From IMG/VR virus record IMGVR_UViG_3300042558_005120, positions 45,207 to 109,206 of that record: 64,000 bases of DNA, one strand, 5' to 3'. This document shows positions 23,756-31,821 of this stretch, one piece after another. A program made the translations under genes and the position numbers. The DNA is from a virus. Each line of letters starts with the position of its first letter. Position 1 is the stretch's first letter. The notes beneath the pieces were generated by a model, which was given only the letters and a program-made list of their open reading frames with translations, did not search any database and was not told where the DNA came from.

Positions 23756-24529
23756 TTATGGACTTTTGTAATATTTAGAAATGATAGACATTGGGTCCCA
23801 ACCTCTATGAAAGTCTGTAACCCAATGTATATATTCACTTCTTTTTTCGACCAACTCTTCTCCACTTAAAACGTGCTCGTCAATCCCATCTTTTGAACTA
23901 ATCCAAATTTCAATTCGGTCAATTGGTTTTCCATATAATTCTTCAAATGCAATACTATATGCTGCGCCTTGTAGAAAATATTTGTTTACCGTTTCACTAT
24001 CTCTTTTTGAACTTGCTGATTTGAAATCCGCGATAATCCAATTGTCCGATTGGTCAACAAATGCAAAATCCAATGTCCCAGAATATTTGTATTTTAATGA
24101 CCAAATAAATTTTTCCGTAAAAAGAACTTGTTTTACTCGATCCAAATAACCTTCATAATAGTAATTATAAAAAAGGTCTCGACCGACTTGAATTGCAGTA
24201 TCATTGAACACTTCTCGGTCCAGGTCTTTAATTGTTTTCTTTTGTGTATAAAGTAAACACTGTTCACCACTACCACCATTCCGCATACAGATAAAATAGT
24301 TCTCTAAGTAATTGTGCATTACCGAACCTCTTCTTGCTGCCTTTTTACTTATTTCATCCAATACTTCCTTTCCAAGTGCAGCTTCAATTTCCTCAAGGCG
24401 GCCAGACTTTATCCCTTTTAATACAGTTGTAACCGAAGGAAAAAGTAAAATGGACCCATCGGAAGCAATGGGTCCAGTTGTTGGGTAGTAGTACCTACCT
24501 TCAGGCGTATCGAGTCTAATTAATTGCAT
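23756..24529 (-). CDS. PD-(D/E)XK nuclease, RecB/Cas4-like
   Basis: 257 residues. Catalytic core YSGTLDFAFVDQSDNWIIADFKSAS supplies the D and D-x-K of the PD-(D/E)XK fold; a following LQGAAYSIAFEELYG is the Q-x-x-x-Y motif of RecB-type exonucleases, and an early RGSVMHNYLE supplies the conserved His. There is no Fe-S cysteine cluster, unlike Cas4. It starts one base from the UvsY-like stop and is coupled to UvsW, so it probably trims DNA ends for recombination or repair. Confidence 0.82.
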   Translation of the reverse strand: MQLIRLDTPEGRYYYPTTGPIASDGSILLFPSVTTVLKGIKSGRLEEIEAALGKEVLDEISKKAARRGSVMHNYLENYFICMRNGGSGEQCLLYTQKKTIKDLDREVFNDTAIQVGRDLFYNYYYEGYLDRVKQVLFTEKFIWSLKYKYSGTLDFAFVDQSDNWIIADFKSASSKRDSETVNKYFLQGAAYSIAFEELYGKPIDRIEIWISSKDGIDEHVLSGEELVEKRSEYIHWVTDFHRGWDPMSIISKYYKSP

Positions 24530-24987
24530 TAGTTTCTTCTATATTCTTCGAGTGAAATTCTGTGTTTAATCGCAAAGACAATATTATCAATAGTTTTAAT
24601 TGTGTCTCGCATATAATCGAAATGGTTTTGGACCACATCTTTTTTTTCTATGATATTTGAGATATCATTATTGATATAGCTTTCCTTGCTGTCTTTATCT
24701 AAGCGGACATCAAAATTATAAGTATAATATACATATCGCTCATGCCGCTTTTCTCTAACAATTTTATTGAGTTTGATTAAATGTTCCATTAACGTATGTG
24801 AGTACTCTAAAGCAATTTGTCTTTGTGAATAGACATCGGTCATTAGTTCACCAATTTGAGAAATATGTTTTAATTGATCTGAGAATTCTTGGATTTTATT
24901 AACCCAATCACGTCTTTCTTGTTCGAATCTTTTAGAAAGCGCATTCTCAGAAGAGTTTTGACTTTGATTTTCGACTTGTTGCGACAT
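24529..24987 (-). CDS. UvsY-like recombination mediator
   Basis: 152 residues, all-helical. It resembles T4 UvsY, which loads the UvsX recombinase on gp32-coated ssDNA: a basic helix IKLNKIVREKRHERYVYYTYNF, an acidic middle DKDSKESYINND, and a closing helix DTIKTIDNIVFAIKHRISLEE comparable to the UvsY end ALDAIKSRGFAIKHI. The match is by pattern only. Context supports it strongly: it lies with SSB, primase, RecB-type nuclease and UvsW. The first 40 residues overlap the small gene upstream. Confidence 0.65.
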   Translation of the reverse strand: MSQQVENQSQNSSENALSKRFEQERRDWVNKIQEFSDQLKHISQIGELMTDVYSQRQIALEYSHTLMEHLIKLNKIVREKRHERYVYYTYNFDVRLDKDSKESYINNDISNIIEKKDVVQNHFDYMRDTIKTIDNIVFAIKHRISLEEYRRN

Positions 24988-25141
24988 AACTTATAACGTT
25001 GATTTTATCTTTAATAGGTTCTTTTGCTTCAAAAAATATTTCAGGTTTTTTCAGGTCAGACTCAACTTTAAAATTTGCCAAGCCTTTAATTTTTTCGACA
25101 TCAATCAAACCTAAAAATTCATAGTCAATGTCAAAGTTCAT
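24947..25141 (-). CDS. Small protein between primase and UvsY-like gene
   Basis: 64 residues from the ATG at 25141 (MNFDIDYEFLGLIDVEKIKG). A longer frame runs inside the primase gene and is unlikely. The sequence is beta/alpha with ANFKVESDLKKPEIFF in the middle and a basic Ser/Lys tail. It overlaps the primase end by 11 bases and the UvsY-like start by 41 bases. No family recognised; a helper of primase or helicase loading is only suggested by position. Confidence 0.5.
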   Translation of the reverse strand: MNFDIDYEFLGLIDVEKIKGLANFKVESDLKKPEIFFEAKEPIKDKINVISYVATSRKSKSKLF

Positions 25142-26237
25142 AAACATCAAATTTATTTTTTGAAAAGTAATCTGCAAGTTTTGGTAATTTAAATCCTTTT
25201 CTTTTTGCCAAAACTAACAAATTAGTTAAGTCCATTTTCTTATTAGTATATATGCCTAAATCAGTCAAAAGTTTTTTCCACAAGAAAACCGGATAACCAT
25301 TATTTGCTTTGTCAATTGCTGCTTTAATACCTGCGGTATCGTAGTCATACATATATCTAATGTTTCCAAATTTAAATGGAATATCAATATTTGCCGAACA
25401 AGTTCCTACACTGTTTCGCATTAAAAACGAATCTAAAGGGCCTTCAAATACGGTTATAGGTTTATCCATATCAATATCCAAAATGCCAAAGATGGTCGAT
25501 ATTTCGTTATTTTCGACCACATCAGGCGTTACTTCCAAGTTAAATGTTTCATATAACTTAATTAAATCATAAGTCATATATTTTGGTTTAAACTTGAAAT
25601 TTCTAATTTGATAACCAATAACAAAATTTGTGTTAGGCACTAGATTAAATATATATAATTGCTGTTTGACCGGGTCCCAAGAAAAACGCTCTAAATTAGG
25701 CTGTCTTCTTTTAATTAAATATGTAGATATATCCGATTTATCAATTCTGATTAAATTGAATTTTTCCTCAATTGTTTCTCTGGGTATTGCAATTTTAGCA
25801 AGTTCTTCTTGGTTCCATAAAAATGAAATATTTAATGAATCATTTCTTTTAACATTTCTTTTTTCTAAAGATTTTGCTAATGTAATTTCGTCAAGTGACA
25901 ACTCAATATTGAATGACTTTAAAAAGCTATCAACACTTGCATATTTTCCACAGTTATAACATTTATAATAAAGAGATTCTCCAGTATATAAGTTTCCGCG
26001 CTTTTTATAATTGTCAGTGTGTGAGTCCCCGCAATAAGGACAAGCAAAATTGTATCGTCCTGGCTTAGAATCTATTTTGTGTTTTTCGTGCTGTGTAAAG
26101 CGGTTGCGTAATACCCTTTCTACTTTTCGAATTACGCTCAAAACAAATGACTCTTTATCTGCGGTTGACTTGTTTTCTGATAAAGAAAAAGAAAGACTTA
26201 CGGGTCTTTCTTTTTCAGGTAGATTAAAGTGAGTCAT
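25131..26237 (-). CDS. 61: DNA primase, gp61-like
   Basis: 368 residues from the ATG at 26237, which overlaps the SSB stop by 14 bases; earlier in-frame ATGs lie deep inside the SSB gene. It makes RNA primers for lagging-strand synthesis. The N-terminal zinc ribbon is CPYCGDSH (near 66-73) and YKCYNCGKYAS (near 91-101). A toprim core follows: ITVFEGPLDSFLMRNSVG with the catalytic Glu, and IRYMYDYDTAGIKAA with the D-x-D. A helicase partner is not in the window. Confidence 0.9.
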   Translation of the reverse strand: MTHFNLPEKERPVSLSFSLSENKSTADKESFVLSVIRKVERVLRNRFTQHEKHKIDSKPGRYNFACPYCGDSHTDNYKKRGNLYTGESLYYKCYNCGKYASVDSFLKSFNIELSLDEITLAKSLEKRNVKRNDSLNISFLWNQEELAKIAIPRETIEEKFNLIRIDKSDISTYLIKRRQPNLERFSWDPVKQQLYIFNLVPNTNFVIGYQIRNFKFKPKYMTYDLIKLYETFNLEVTPDVVENNEISTIFGILDIDMDKPITVFEGPLDSFLMRNSVGTCSANIDIPFKFGNIRYMYDYDTAGIKAAIDKANNGYPVFLWKKLLTDLGIYTNKKMDLTNLLVLAKRKGFKLPKLADYFSKNKFDVYEL

Positions 26238-27159
26238 ATAGCTCATCATCAAAATTAGATCCAAAGTCTTCATCAAAATTGAAATCATCTTCTTTTTTGC
26301 TGCTTGTTGCTGCGGTAGATGTTACAATTGGTTCGGGTTTAGATGTTTTTTTCTCTGATTGAGCTGTGTTTCCCTTTCCGGCTCGATTTGTATTTTCAAC
26401 TTCATTTTGAATTCTTCCACCAGGAACAACATTTGCAATAACTGCATTTACGAATGCTTCAGTTTCCGGGGTCCATTCTTGATAATCGTACATACTCAAA
26501 TCTGGAGATTCATTCAAATAGTTTTTGATTTTCTCCATATCGCCAGGTGTCTTTGACATTGTTTCTCCGTTAATTGTAATTGCAGTTCTTTCTTCAGCAA
26601 ATTTACAATTATCGTAGTTATTGTAACCTGCTACTTTTGTAACATGGACAATAAAAGGTTTGCTTTCAAACAAGTCAAATGGGTTATGTGGTTTTCCGTA
26701 TTCAGGTTTTAATTCAGCTTGAAGTTTGTTATAAACTTTTGAACCATAAGGCCAAGCCAAAATTTTACCAACGTTGTCTGGGTTATTATCGTCTTTAACG
26801 ATTTGAACAAGCGATGCATATTTTTCTCGGCGAGAGAAATTTTCTGAAATTTTTTGTTCGGCAACCGAATCGGATTTTTTAAACTTCCAAAAAAGATCTT
26901 GGATAATTGATTTTTTCCCAATTGAAGAAGGACAGTCAACAGATTTGCTGGTATTGTCTTCTGGGTTTGTCATCCAAGTGCTCCATTTTTTCATAATGGA
27001 TTTTTTTACATCCTTGTGCCAAGGTACAAATTTGACAACAGCTTTGTAAACTCCATCTTTACCAGAGTTTGCTTCGGGTTTGAAAGTTGAATACGTTTTT
27101 TTCTTGTCTTCTTTAAAGTCATCAAGTGAGAGATTAAAGATGTCATTAAGATCGTTCAT
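26224..27159 (-). CDS. 32: Single-stranded DNA-binding protein, gp32-like, without the zinc site
   Basis: 311 residues. It coats ssDNA during replication and recombination. The alignment with T4 gp32 is visible in VYKAVVKFVPWHKD, EKYASLVQIVKDDNNPDNVGK (T4 'ANILVVKDPAAPENEGK') and VHVTKVAGYNNYDNCKF (T4 'KVKQVSGFSNYDESKF'). The acidic C-terminal tail (DDFNFDEDFGSNFDDELYDSL, 21 residues ending the protein) is the partner-binding region. The T4 zinc ligands (His, three Cys) are absent: only one Cys, in VDCPSS, remains in that region. Upstream is a lipoprotein gene. Confidence 0.9.
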   Translation of the reverse strand: MNDLNDIFNLSLDDFKEDKKKTYSTFKPEANSGKDGVYKAVVKFVPWHKDVKKSIMKKWSTWMTNPEDNTSKSVDCPSSIGKKSIIQDLFWKFKKSDSVAEQKISENFSRREKYASLVQIVKDDNNPDNVGKILAWPYGSKVYNKLQAELKPEYGKPHNPFDLFESKPFIVHVTKVAGYNNYDNCKFAEERTAITINGETMSKTPGDMEKIKNYLNESPDLSMYDYQEWTPETEAFVNAVIANVVPGGRIQNEVENTNRAGKGNTAQSEKKTSKPEPIVTSTAATSSKKEDDFNFDEDFGSNFDDELYDSL

Positions 27160-27206
27160 AGTTTTTTAAGATTTTTTTAAGAATTGTTTAGAAATAAAAA
27201 TGTTAA

Positions 27207-27371
27207 TTAGTTCTTTGTGCTATCAACTTTAGCAGAGTCAACGCTTGGTGTTGTAACAGTTACATTTGAAGTAGAGTCACCAGTTTCACTGGTTGTTTCA
27301 GTTTTGCTTGAAGGTGTAGTACAAGCGATTGCTGTCATTAAGACAACCAAAAAGACGAAAAATTGTTTCAT
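27207..27371 (-). CDS. Small phage lipoprotein
   Basis: 54 residues, too short for usual gene lists. MKQFFVFLVVLMTAIAC is a classic lipoprotein signal with the lipobox TAIA-C, cut before C17. The mature 38 residues are Thr/Ser/Val-rich and unstructured, with alternating acidic residues. There is an A-rich leader before the ATG. Phage lipoproteins serve as outer spanins or superinfection blockers (such as T5 Llp); neither can be decided. No Bacteroidota surface-export signal (K-D/E-rich after Cys) is obvious, so it may face the periplasm. Confidence 0.75.
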   Translation of the reverse strand: MKQFFVFLVVLMTAIACTTPSSKTETTSETGDSTSNVTVTTPSVDSAKVDSTKN

Positions 27372-27409
27372 TGTTTTTAAAAAGTTTTTTTGATTAAAGA
27401 AAAATTGTT

Positions 27410-27658
27410 TTATTTATATTGTAAAACAGTTTGTGCCACTTGGTTTTGAATTGTTACTATATCAAGACTATATTTTTCCGAAAGTTTTTGATATAATAAT
27501 TCTTCAGAAGATTTAATTGTTTCAATTTCGGAAATTAAATACTTAACTTCCGCTTCAGCTTGTTTGATTTCATTGCCAATTCGTTGAACATCAGAAAATC
27601 TTTCTTTATATATCAGTGCTAATTTTAGTATTTCTTCTTGTTCAGATTGAGTAAACAT
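27410..27658 (-). CDS. Small coiled-coil protein, unknown
   Basis: 82 residues, almost entirely heptad-like helix (IGNEIKQAEAEVKYLISEIETIKSSEELLYQKLSEKY). No motif. It lies between the RuvC-like nuclease and the lipoprotein/SSB genes. The T4 late-transcription factor gp33 lies near gp32 in T4 but is longer and acidic, so I do not assign it. Confidence 0.6.
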   Translation of the reverse strand: MFTQSEQEEILKLALIYKERFSDVQRIGNEIKQAEAEVKYLISEIETIKSSEELLYQKLSEKYSLDIVTIQNQVAQTVLQYK

Positions 27659-27694
27659 AACATTTATTTTATATTCAAATAATTACCCATAGTT

Positions 27695-28351
27695 TTATGG
27701 ATTTAGATTTTTTTCTAAAGTTTTTACAATCCAATAAGCATCGCAAATGTCATCAATAGGTTTGAGCCATTTGCCGCCCTTTGATTGAAAAACCTCAGAA
27801 ATTTGATTTAAATTTATATGCAGTTGATGAGTGGAAAGTTTCAAATCAGTTGCAGAAATAAATCCTGCAATCATCTCTTCTTTACTGAAATTTCCTTTGC
27901 CGGCTGTTGACTTAACATTGTTTGGCGCAAAAATCCATAGGTGGTTGATGTCCAAACCAAGTTTTAGCAATTCATATCTCAGCAACCACTGATAACCACT
28001 GATTTGCGACAAGCGACTGCTTGTTGATGCAAAGGAAAGTCCTTCAATTGCAACCGCGAGCTCATCGCCAGGTTCCAAATGACTTGCCAAAAAACCGGTC
28101 AGATGTTTAATTTGCTGAACTGCATCAGACAATGCCCGGCGCTCAGTAAGTGTAATGATTGATTTTTTTGGAAGTTGTGCAGTCTCTGGAACATTTATAA
28201 TATTCACATTTGATTTTCTGAGTTCTTCACGCAGTTTATCAGTGACTGAGTTTTCTCTGGGAAATACAGCAAATGTATATTCACCATTTTTTAGGATTGT
28301 GATTGCCGGGGATGTAATTGAATAGTCAATCCCTACTAAAATTTTAGTCAA
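27695..28351 (-). CDS. RuvC-like RNase H-fold nuclease (Holliday junction resolvase type)
   Basis: 218 residues from a TTG at 28351, which overlaps the tail-tube-like gene stop by 8 bases. A longer frame overlaps that gene by 149 bases and carries no homology. ILVGIDYSITSPAITIL gives the first catalytic Asp, VAIEGLSFASTS the second acidic residue, a GYQWLLRYELLKLG helix, FAPNNVKSTAGKGNFSKEEM, and PIDDICDAYWIV the paired C-terminal Asp. This is the order in phage and poxvirus resolvases. It probably removes branches before packaging; T4 uses the unrelated endonuclease VII. Confidence 0.78.
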   Translation of the reverse strand: MTKILVGIDYSITSPAITILKNGEYTFAVFPRENSVTDKLREELRKSNVNIINVPETAQLPKKSIITLTERRALSDAVQQIKHLTGFLASHLEPGDELAVAIEGLSFASTSSRLSQISGYQWLLRYELLKLGLDINHLWIFAPNNVKSTAGKGNFSKEEMIAGFISATDLKLSTHQLHINLNQISEVFQSKGGKWLKPIDDICDAYWIVKTLEKNLNP

Positions 28352-28889
28352 AACGTTTTTTGAATTTAATGTAGTTATACTTAAAGTTTGCGCTGAAGGT
28401 TTTGAACTCTGCAGTGTTCGAGGAATAATTAAGCTCAAGTTCCGAAATACTTGTAACCAGAATTTGGTGCATTTCGACCGCAAAGAATTCAAACCCAGTA
28501 TTATCTAAAAAGGTTAATGAAATATCGGATAGGAATTTTTCACTATTATCCAAGTCATAGAATTCTCTGAAAAGATCAAACATTATCCAATAGTTTATAT
28601 ATCCTTCATACAATTTAAAGTTAATTGTAAAATCCCTGGACAAATATCTTTCCAAACGCAAACCGCCTTTTGATGAATAGTTATCCTCATATAGTATTTG
28701 CTCCACGGGTTCTGCTGTCAAAGACGGAAATGTAATTGACTGAACCGATGCCGTCATATAATCGTGGACTGATTGATATGGGATAGGTAATCTTTTTAGG
28801 TAAGTTTCGTATCTTTCAACAATACTTGGATAGAAAAAACCTTGATTGAACCGAACAATAAAATTATTATTCTTACTACTTAGTATCAT
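28344..28889 (-). CDS. Tail-tube-like or baseplate protein
   Basis: 181 residues. The layout resembles contractile-tail tube or tube-initiator proteins: SVQSITFPSLTAEPVEQ, then RDFTINFKLYEGYINYWIMFDLF, then DISLTFLDNTGFEFFAVEMHQILVTSISEL, alternating beta strands ending in NYIKFKKRFD. Comparable sequences in T4 are gp19, gp48 and gp54, but I cannot tell which. It overlaps the 711-residue structural gene upstream by four bases (ATGA). Confidence 0.6.
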   Translation of the reverse strand: MILSSKNNNFIVRFNQGFFYPSIVERYETYLKRLPIPYQSVHDYMTASVQSITFPSLTAEPVEQILYEDNYSSKGGLRLERYLSRDFTINFKLYEGYINYWIMFDLFREFYDLDNSEKFLSDISLTFLDNTGFEFFAVEMHQILVTSISELELNYSSNTAEFKTFSANFKYNYIKFKKRFD

Positions 28890-31021
28890 AAGTTATCGTC
28901 CTCCTTTTGTAATGCCGATGTTGAGACATTTTGTTTTGAAATTTGAGTCTTTGGATTTCCAGGTTTAACTACCGTTGGTGTTTTCGCACTATTGATATTT
29001 GCACCTCCATTGCTGCCTAATCCTGGAACATCAACTAGATTTAAAGATGTAATATTTCCATTTCCAGCTGCAGTTGTAATTGCCGATATTGTTCCTTGAT
29101 TGACCGCGGATGCGAATGTTTGAGCATTTTGCGCATTTGCGATTTGTTCAGACTGTGAAGTAATAAGTGCACTATTCCCGGATGATGCAGTTCCAGTCCC
29201 GCCTGTTGTTCCGGTAACAGGTACCACAACTGTTTGTGTAAGTGTTAATTGTGCTGCTCTTAATTCTGCAATACTTTTTTCTAATTCAGCAATCGTTTTA
29301 TTTGCTTTTTCTTTTAGAATTTTGGGACGGTCCTTTTGATCTGCAAATCCCCCACCATACATTAAAACCTCATCACCATTTGAATTTTTATTAACAATAT
29401 AATACTCTCGAGTTTTTCCGGCCAATAGACGAGTTGAAATACTGTCATCAATTCTAAATAGAATTTCACCCGCACCCGGATCTGCAGCAGTTTGATCTAA
29501 TAAAGGATCAATATAGATTTTACTTTGGTCATCATAAATAAATGCCAATTTAATGTCCATGCCCGTTGCATTTAAATCCAAAGAGACATTTTGTTTTTTA
29601 TCTGCAGATTTTGTAAAGATTTTAAACTTTACATAGTTATCAAATTTTGTAATAAAAATTGTATTATCGCCTTGGCCCCAAATAGTACCACCAAGTTTAT
29701 CACTTGTACTTGTTGTGCTATCCACACTAATCATATTAAAGTCATAATACGAATTAACAAAAACTGTTTGTGTCATAACAGTCGGCGAACCAATATACTG
29801 AACACTTTCTGTAAGATTATCTTCTGTTAATTTAACAATTTTGTTATAGACTTTTACCGGACGATAACCTTCAAGAACGTTAATTTTGTTGAGTTTTTCT
29901 CCATACTTTTTCGGATTGAATGAAGTGTATGTTGCTTGGCGAATAATCTCTTGTCCATTAACACGGTTCATTAGTCGCATTGTATAAACAATATTAAATG
30001 CAATAGCAAAAGCTGCATTTCTAATAACCGGTCGAAAAATTGCTGGTTGATTTAGATTTGTATCTTGTAATGAAGTCAAACTGTATGTATTGACAAAAAG
30101 TGTACCGATTTGCTCGTTTACTTCAATTTGATTAACAACAACCCAATCCCCACCATTACTATTTAAAATTGGAATATAGTCTTCAATAAATTGGCCATTC
30201 CAAGTTGGATAATATTCAATGTAGTCGTTCTCATCGTTTTCTTGGACATTCGCAGATATGTACGAATAGACATCTTCTGGATTAAAGGTTGCTGTGTAAC
30301 TTTCGCCAGTAATGAAATATCGGTTTCCTCTTTCTGGCAATGTTGTATTGATTTCAAAGAGTTGCGCCGTAATTTGCGAAGTCTGAGAAAAACCAATATT
30401 ATTAAATGTGTAATTGTACCCAAGTGTATTAGGTGCAGTTGGAGAATTCCAAAAATCAAAATTTGCTTCGGATAAAGAAGGAACTAAAAACTCAATGTAC
30501 TTATCGTATAATCGGTCACCAACAAAAAGTGGGTTTAGATTAAATTCAATTCTTTCTTCACCTTTAATGTAAACTTGTGATGCTGCATTAAAGTTCCGGC
30601 CGCCAATTCCGTTTTCATTCCATTCATTCCAACGAATTTGTAAAATGATGCCATCAAGTCCTGGGAAGTCAAATCCTGAAAGGAGATGGAGTTTTACTTT
30701 ATCGTATTGGATATTTGTGATTAACGAAGAAGTTAGATCCGTTAAAGAAAAATTATTATCAATTGTAATAACTGGAGCAACTGGGTCAATATCCATATAT
30801 GCCCATTTTGTACCTTCACGGCCCAAACGAGTTGCGGTATTATCCAAAACGTTTTGAGTGATACCGATTGACTGGGCATTGTTTACATAATAATACTCTA
30901 AACTGTAATTATTATATAAACGCAAAGGCCTTGCCTTTGTTGTTGGGATGATATCCGAATTATAGATGTACTCGATAAGTGCATATTCGGATATCTGAAT
31001 ATAAGATGAAGTTGTTGCCAT
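28886..31021 (-). CDS. Large baseplate/tail structural protein, unknown
   Basis: 711 residues. A beta-rich first 550 residues (RWNEWNENGIGGRNF, VYIKGEERIEFNLNPLFVGDRLYDKYIEFLVP) is followed by KILKEKANKTIAELEKSIAELRAAQ, a coiled coil near residue 575-595, and a low-complexity Gly/Ser/Thr/Gln-rich tail with many Ala/Asn. Such a beta body with coiled coil and flexible tail is typical of baseplate or fibre-attachment proteins. No enzyme motif. It lies between a tail-tube-like gene and a spanin-like gene. Confidence 0.6.
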   Translation of the reverse strand: MATTSSYIQISEYALIEYIYNSDIIPTTKARPLRLYNNYSLEYYYVNNAQSIGITQNVLDNTATRLGREGTKWAYMDIDPVAPVITIDNNFSLTDLTSSLITNIQYDKVKLHLLSGFDFPGLDGIILQIRWNEWNENGIGGRNFNAASQVYIKGEERIEFNLNPLFVGDRLYDKYIEFLVPSLSEANFDFWNSPTAPNTLGYNYTFNNIGFSQTSQITAQLFEINTTLPERGNRYFITGESYTATFNPEDVYSYISANVQENDENDYIEYYPTWNGQFIEDYIPILNSNGGDWVVVNQIEVNEQIGTLFVNTYSLTSLQDTNLNQPAIFRPVIRNAAFAIAFNIVYTMRLMNRVNGQEIIRQATYTSFNPKKYGEKLNKINVLEGYRPVKVYNKIVKLTEDNLTESVQYIGSPTVMTQTVFVNSYYDFNMISVDSTTSTSDKLGGTIWGQGDNTIFITKFDNYVKFKIFTKSADKKQNVSLDLNATGMDIKLAFIYDDQSKIYIDPLLDQTAADPGAGEILFRIDDSISTRLLAGKTREYYIVNKNSNGDEVLMYGGGFADQKDRPKILKEKANKTIAELEKSIAELRAAQLTLTQTVVVPVTGTTGGTGTASSGNSALITSQSEQIANAQNAQTFASAVNQGTISAITTAAGNGNITSLNLVDVPGLGSNGGANINSAKTPTVVKPGNPKTQISKQNVSTSALQKEDDNL

Positions 31022-31807
31022 TTAGAATCTAAATATTGTATATTGAAAGCTTGCGCCTACGCCAATGTAAAAAGCTGGACGCCATGAAGTTGTAGTTGTC
31101 CCTCCGCTTAATCCTAATCCAAGTTGAGGTCCAACACCGATGCTGAAATTTTTCTTTTTCTGTGCTGGGAAAAGTTTCTCTCTCGGAATAAATGCGCCGT
31201 CGATTTTTGTTGGTTTAAATCCAGGAAAATCGCTTCGGACAAAAATTTCAAAATTTCCATTTTTTTCAACCAATCCAGTTATTAGATTAAATCGAATTTC
31301 ATCTTTAAGAGTTTCAGTTAAGTTATCAACAATCTTTCCGTCTTTAACACCAATCATTGTTTTTGTTTTCAGGTGTCGAGAATTTAAACTGTCAAAATCT
31401 TGTTTTGCTTCCCACTCTACTGTAAATGTACCACCCAGGCTATCACATGGGTCCCCGGTCACAGAACCGGTTCCAGGACTTGCAGGAGGTTTCGGGATTT
31501 CAATCCCCGCAACCAATTCAGCAATATACGCTACTTGGCCTTGGGTCTTCTTAATTTCTTGATATAATCGAGAATTAAGTTCTCTAATGCCAGCTTGAGA
31601 GCTAAGTAAAACATCCTTCTCATATTGTAATTGTCCGGCTTTATTTTTTGATGTGGTTATTGTATCATTAAGTGCTTTAATGTTATTAGACGACATCTTT
31701 AAATCTGTGGTTAAGTCTCGAACTGCATCGCATTTCTGCATCAGCAAAAATATTAGAACAGCAATTGCTGCTATTAATAGAAGTCGAGTATCAAGTTTTT
31801 TCAGCAT
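31022..31807 (-). CDS. Membrane-anchored coiled-coil protein with outer-membrane-like C-terminus (spanin candidate)
   Basis: 261 residues. An N-terminal membrane anchor (LLLIAAIAVLIFLLMQ, 9-24) with basic residues before it puts the rest in the periplasm. Coiled coil follows (about 30-95), a Pro/Gly linker, a central domain with two Cys-rich or beta parts (VEWEAKQDFDSLNSRHLKTK), and a C-terminal FSIGVGPQLGLGLSGG plus AFYIGVGASFQYTIFRF. The last stretch has alternating hydrophobics and ends in Phe, as outer-membrane beta proteins do. Such a shape could bridge inner and outer membrane. The role of spanin is an inference. Confidence 0.5.
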   Translation of the reverse strand: MLKKLDTRLLLIAAIAVLIFLLMQKCDAVRDLTTDLKMSSNNIKALNDTITTSKNKAGQLQYEKDVLLSSQAGIRELNSRLYQEIKKTQGQVAYIAELVAGIEIPKPPASPGTGSVTGDPCDSLGGTFTVEWEAKQDFDSLNSRHLKTKTMIGVKDGKIVDNLTETLKDEIRFNLITGLVEKNGNFEIFVRSDFPGFKPTKIDGAFIPREKLFPAQKKKNFSIGVGPQLGLGLSGGTTTTSWRPAFYIGVGASFQYTIFRF

Positions 31808-31821
31808 AATAAGTTTTTGTT

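Noticed and set aside
23755-23865. UvsW start at 23865
   Set aside because: The 110 bases overlap the nuclease gene and encode no UvsW-like sequence; GTG 23754 follows the TAA by one base.
25240-25257. TATATA motif inside the primase gene (AGTATATATGCC)
   Set aside because: Within coding sequence, no gene start follows at the right distance.
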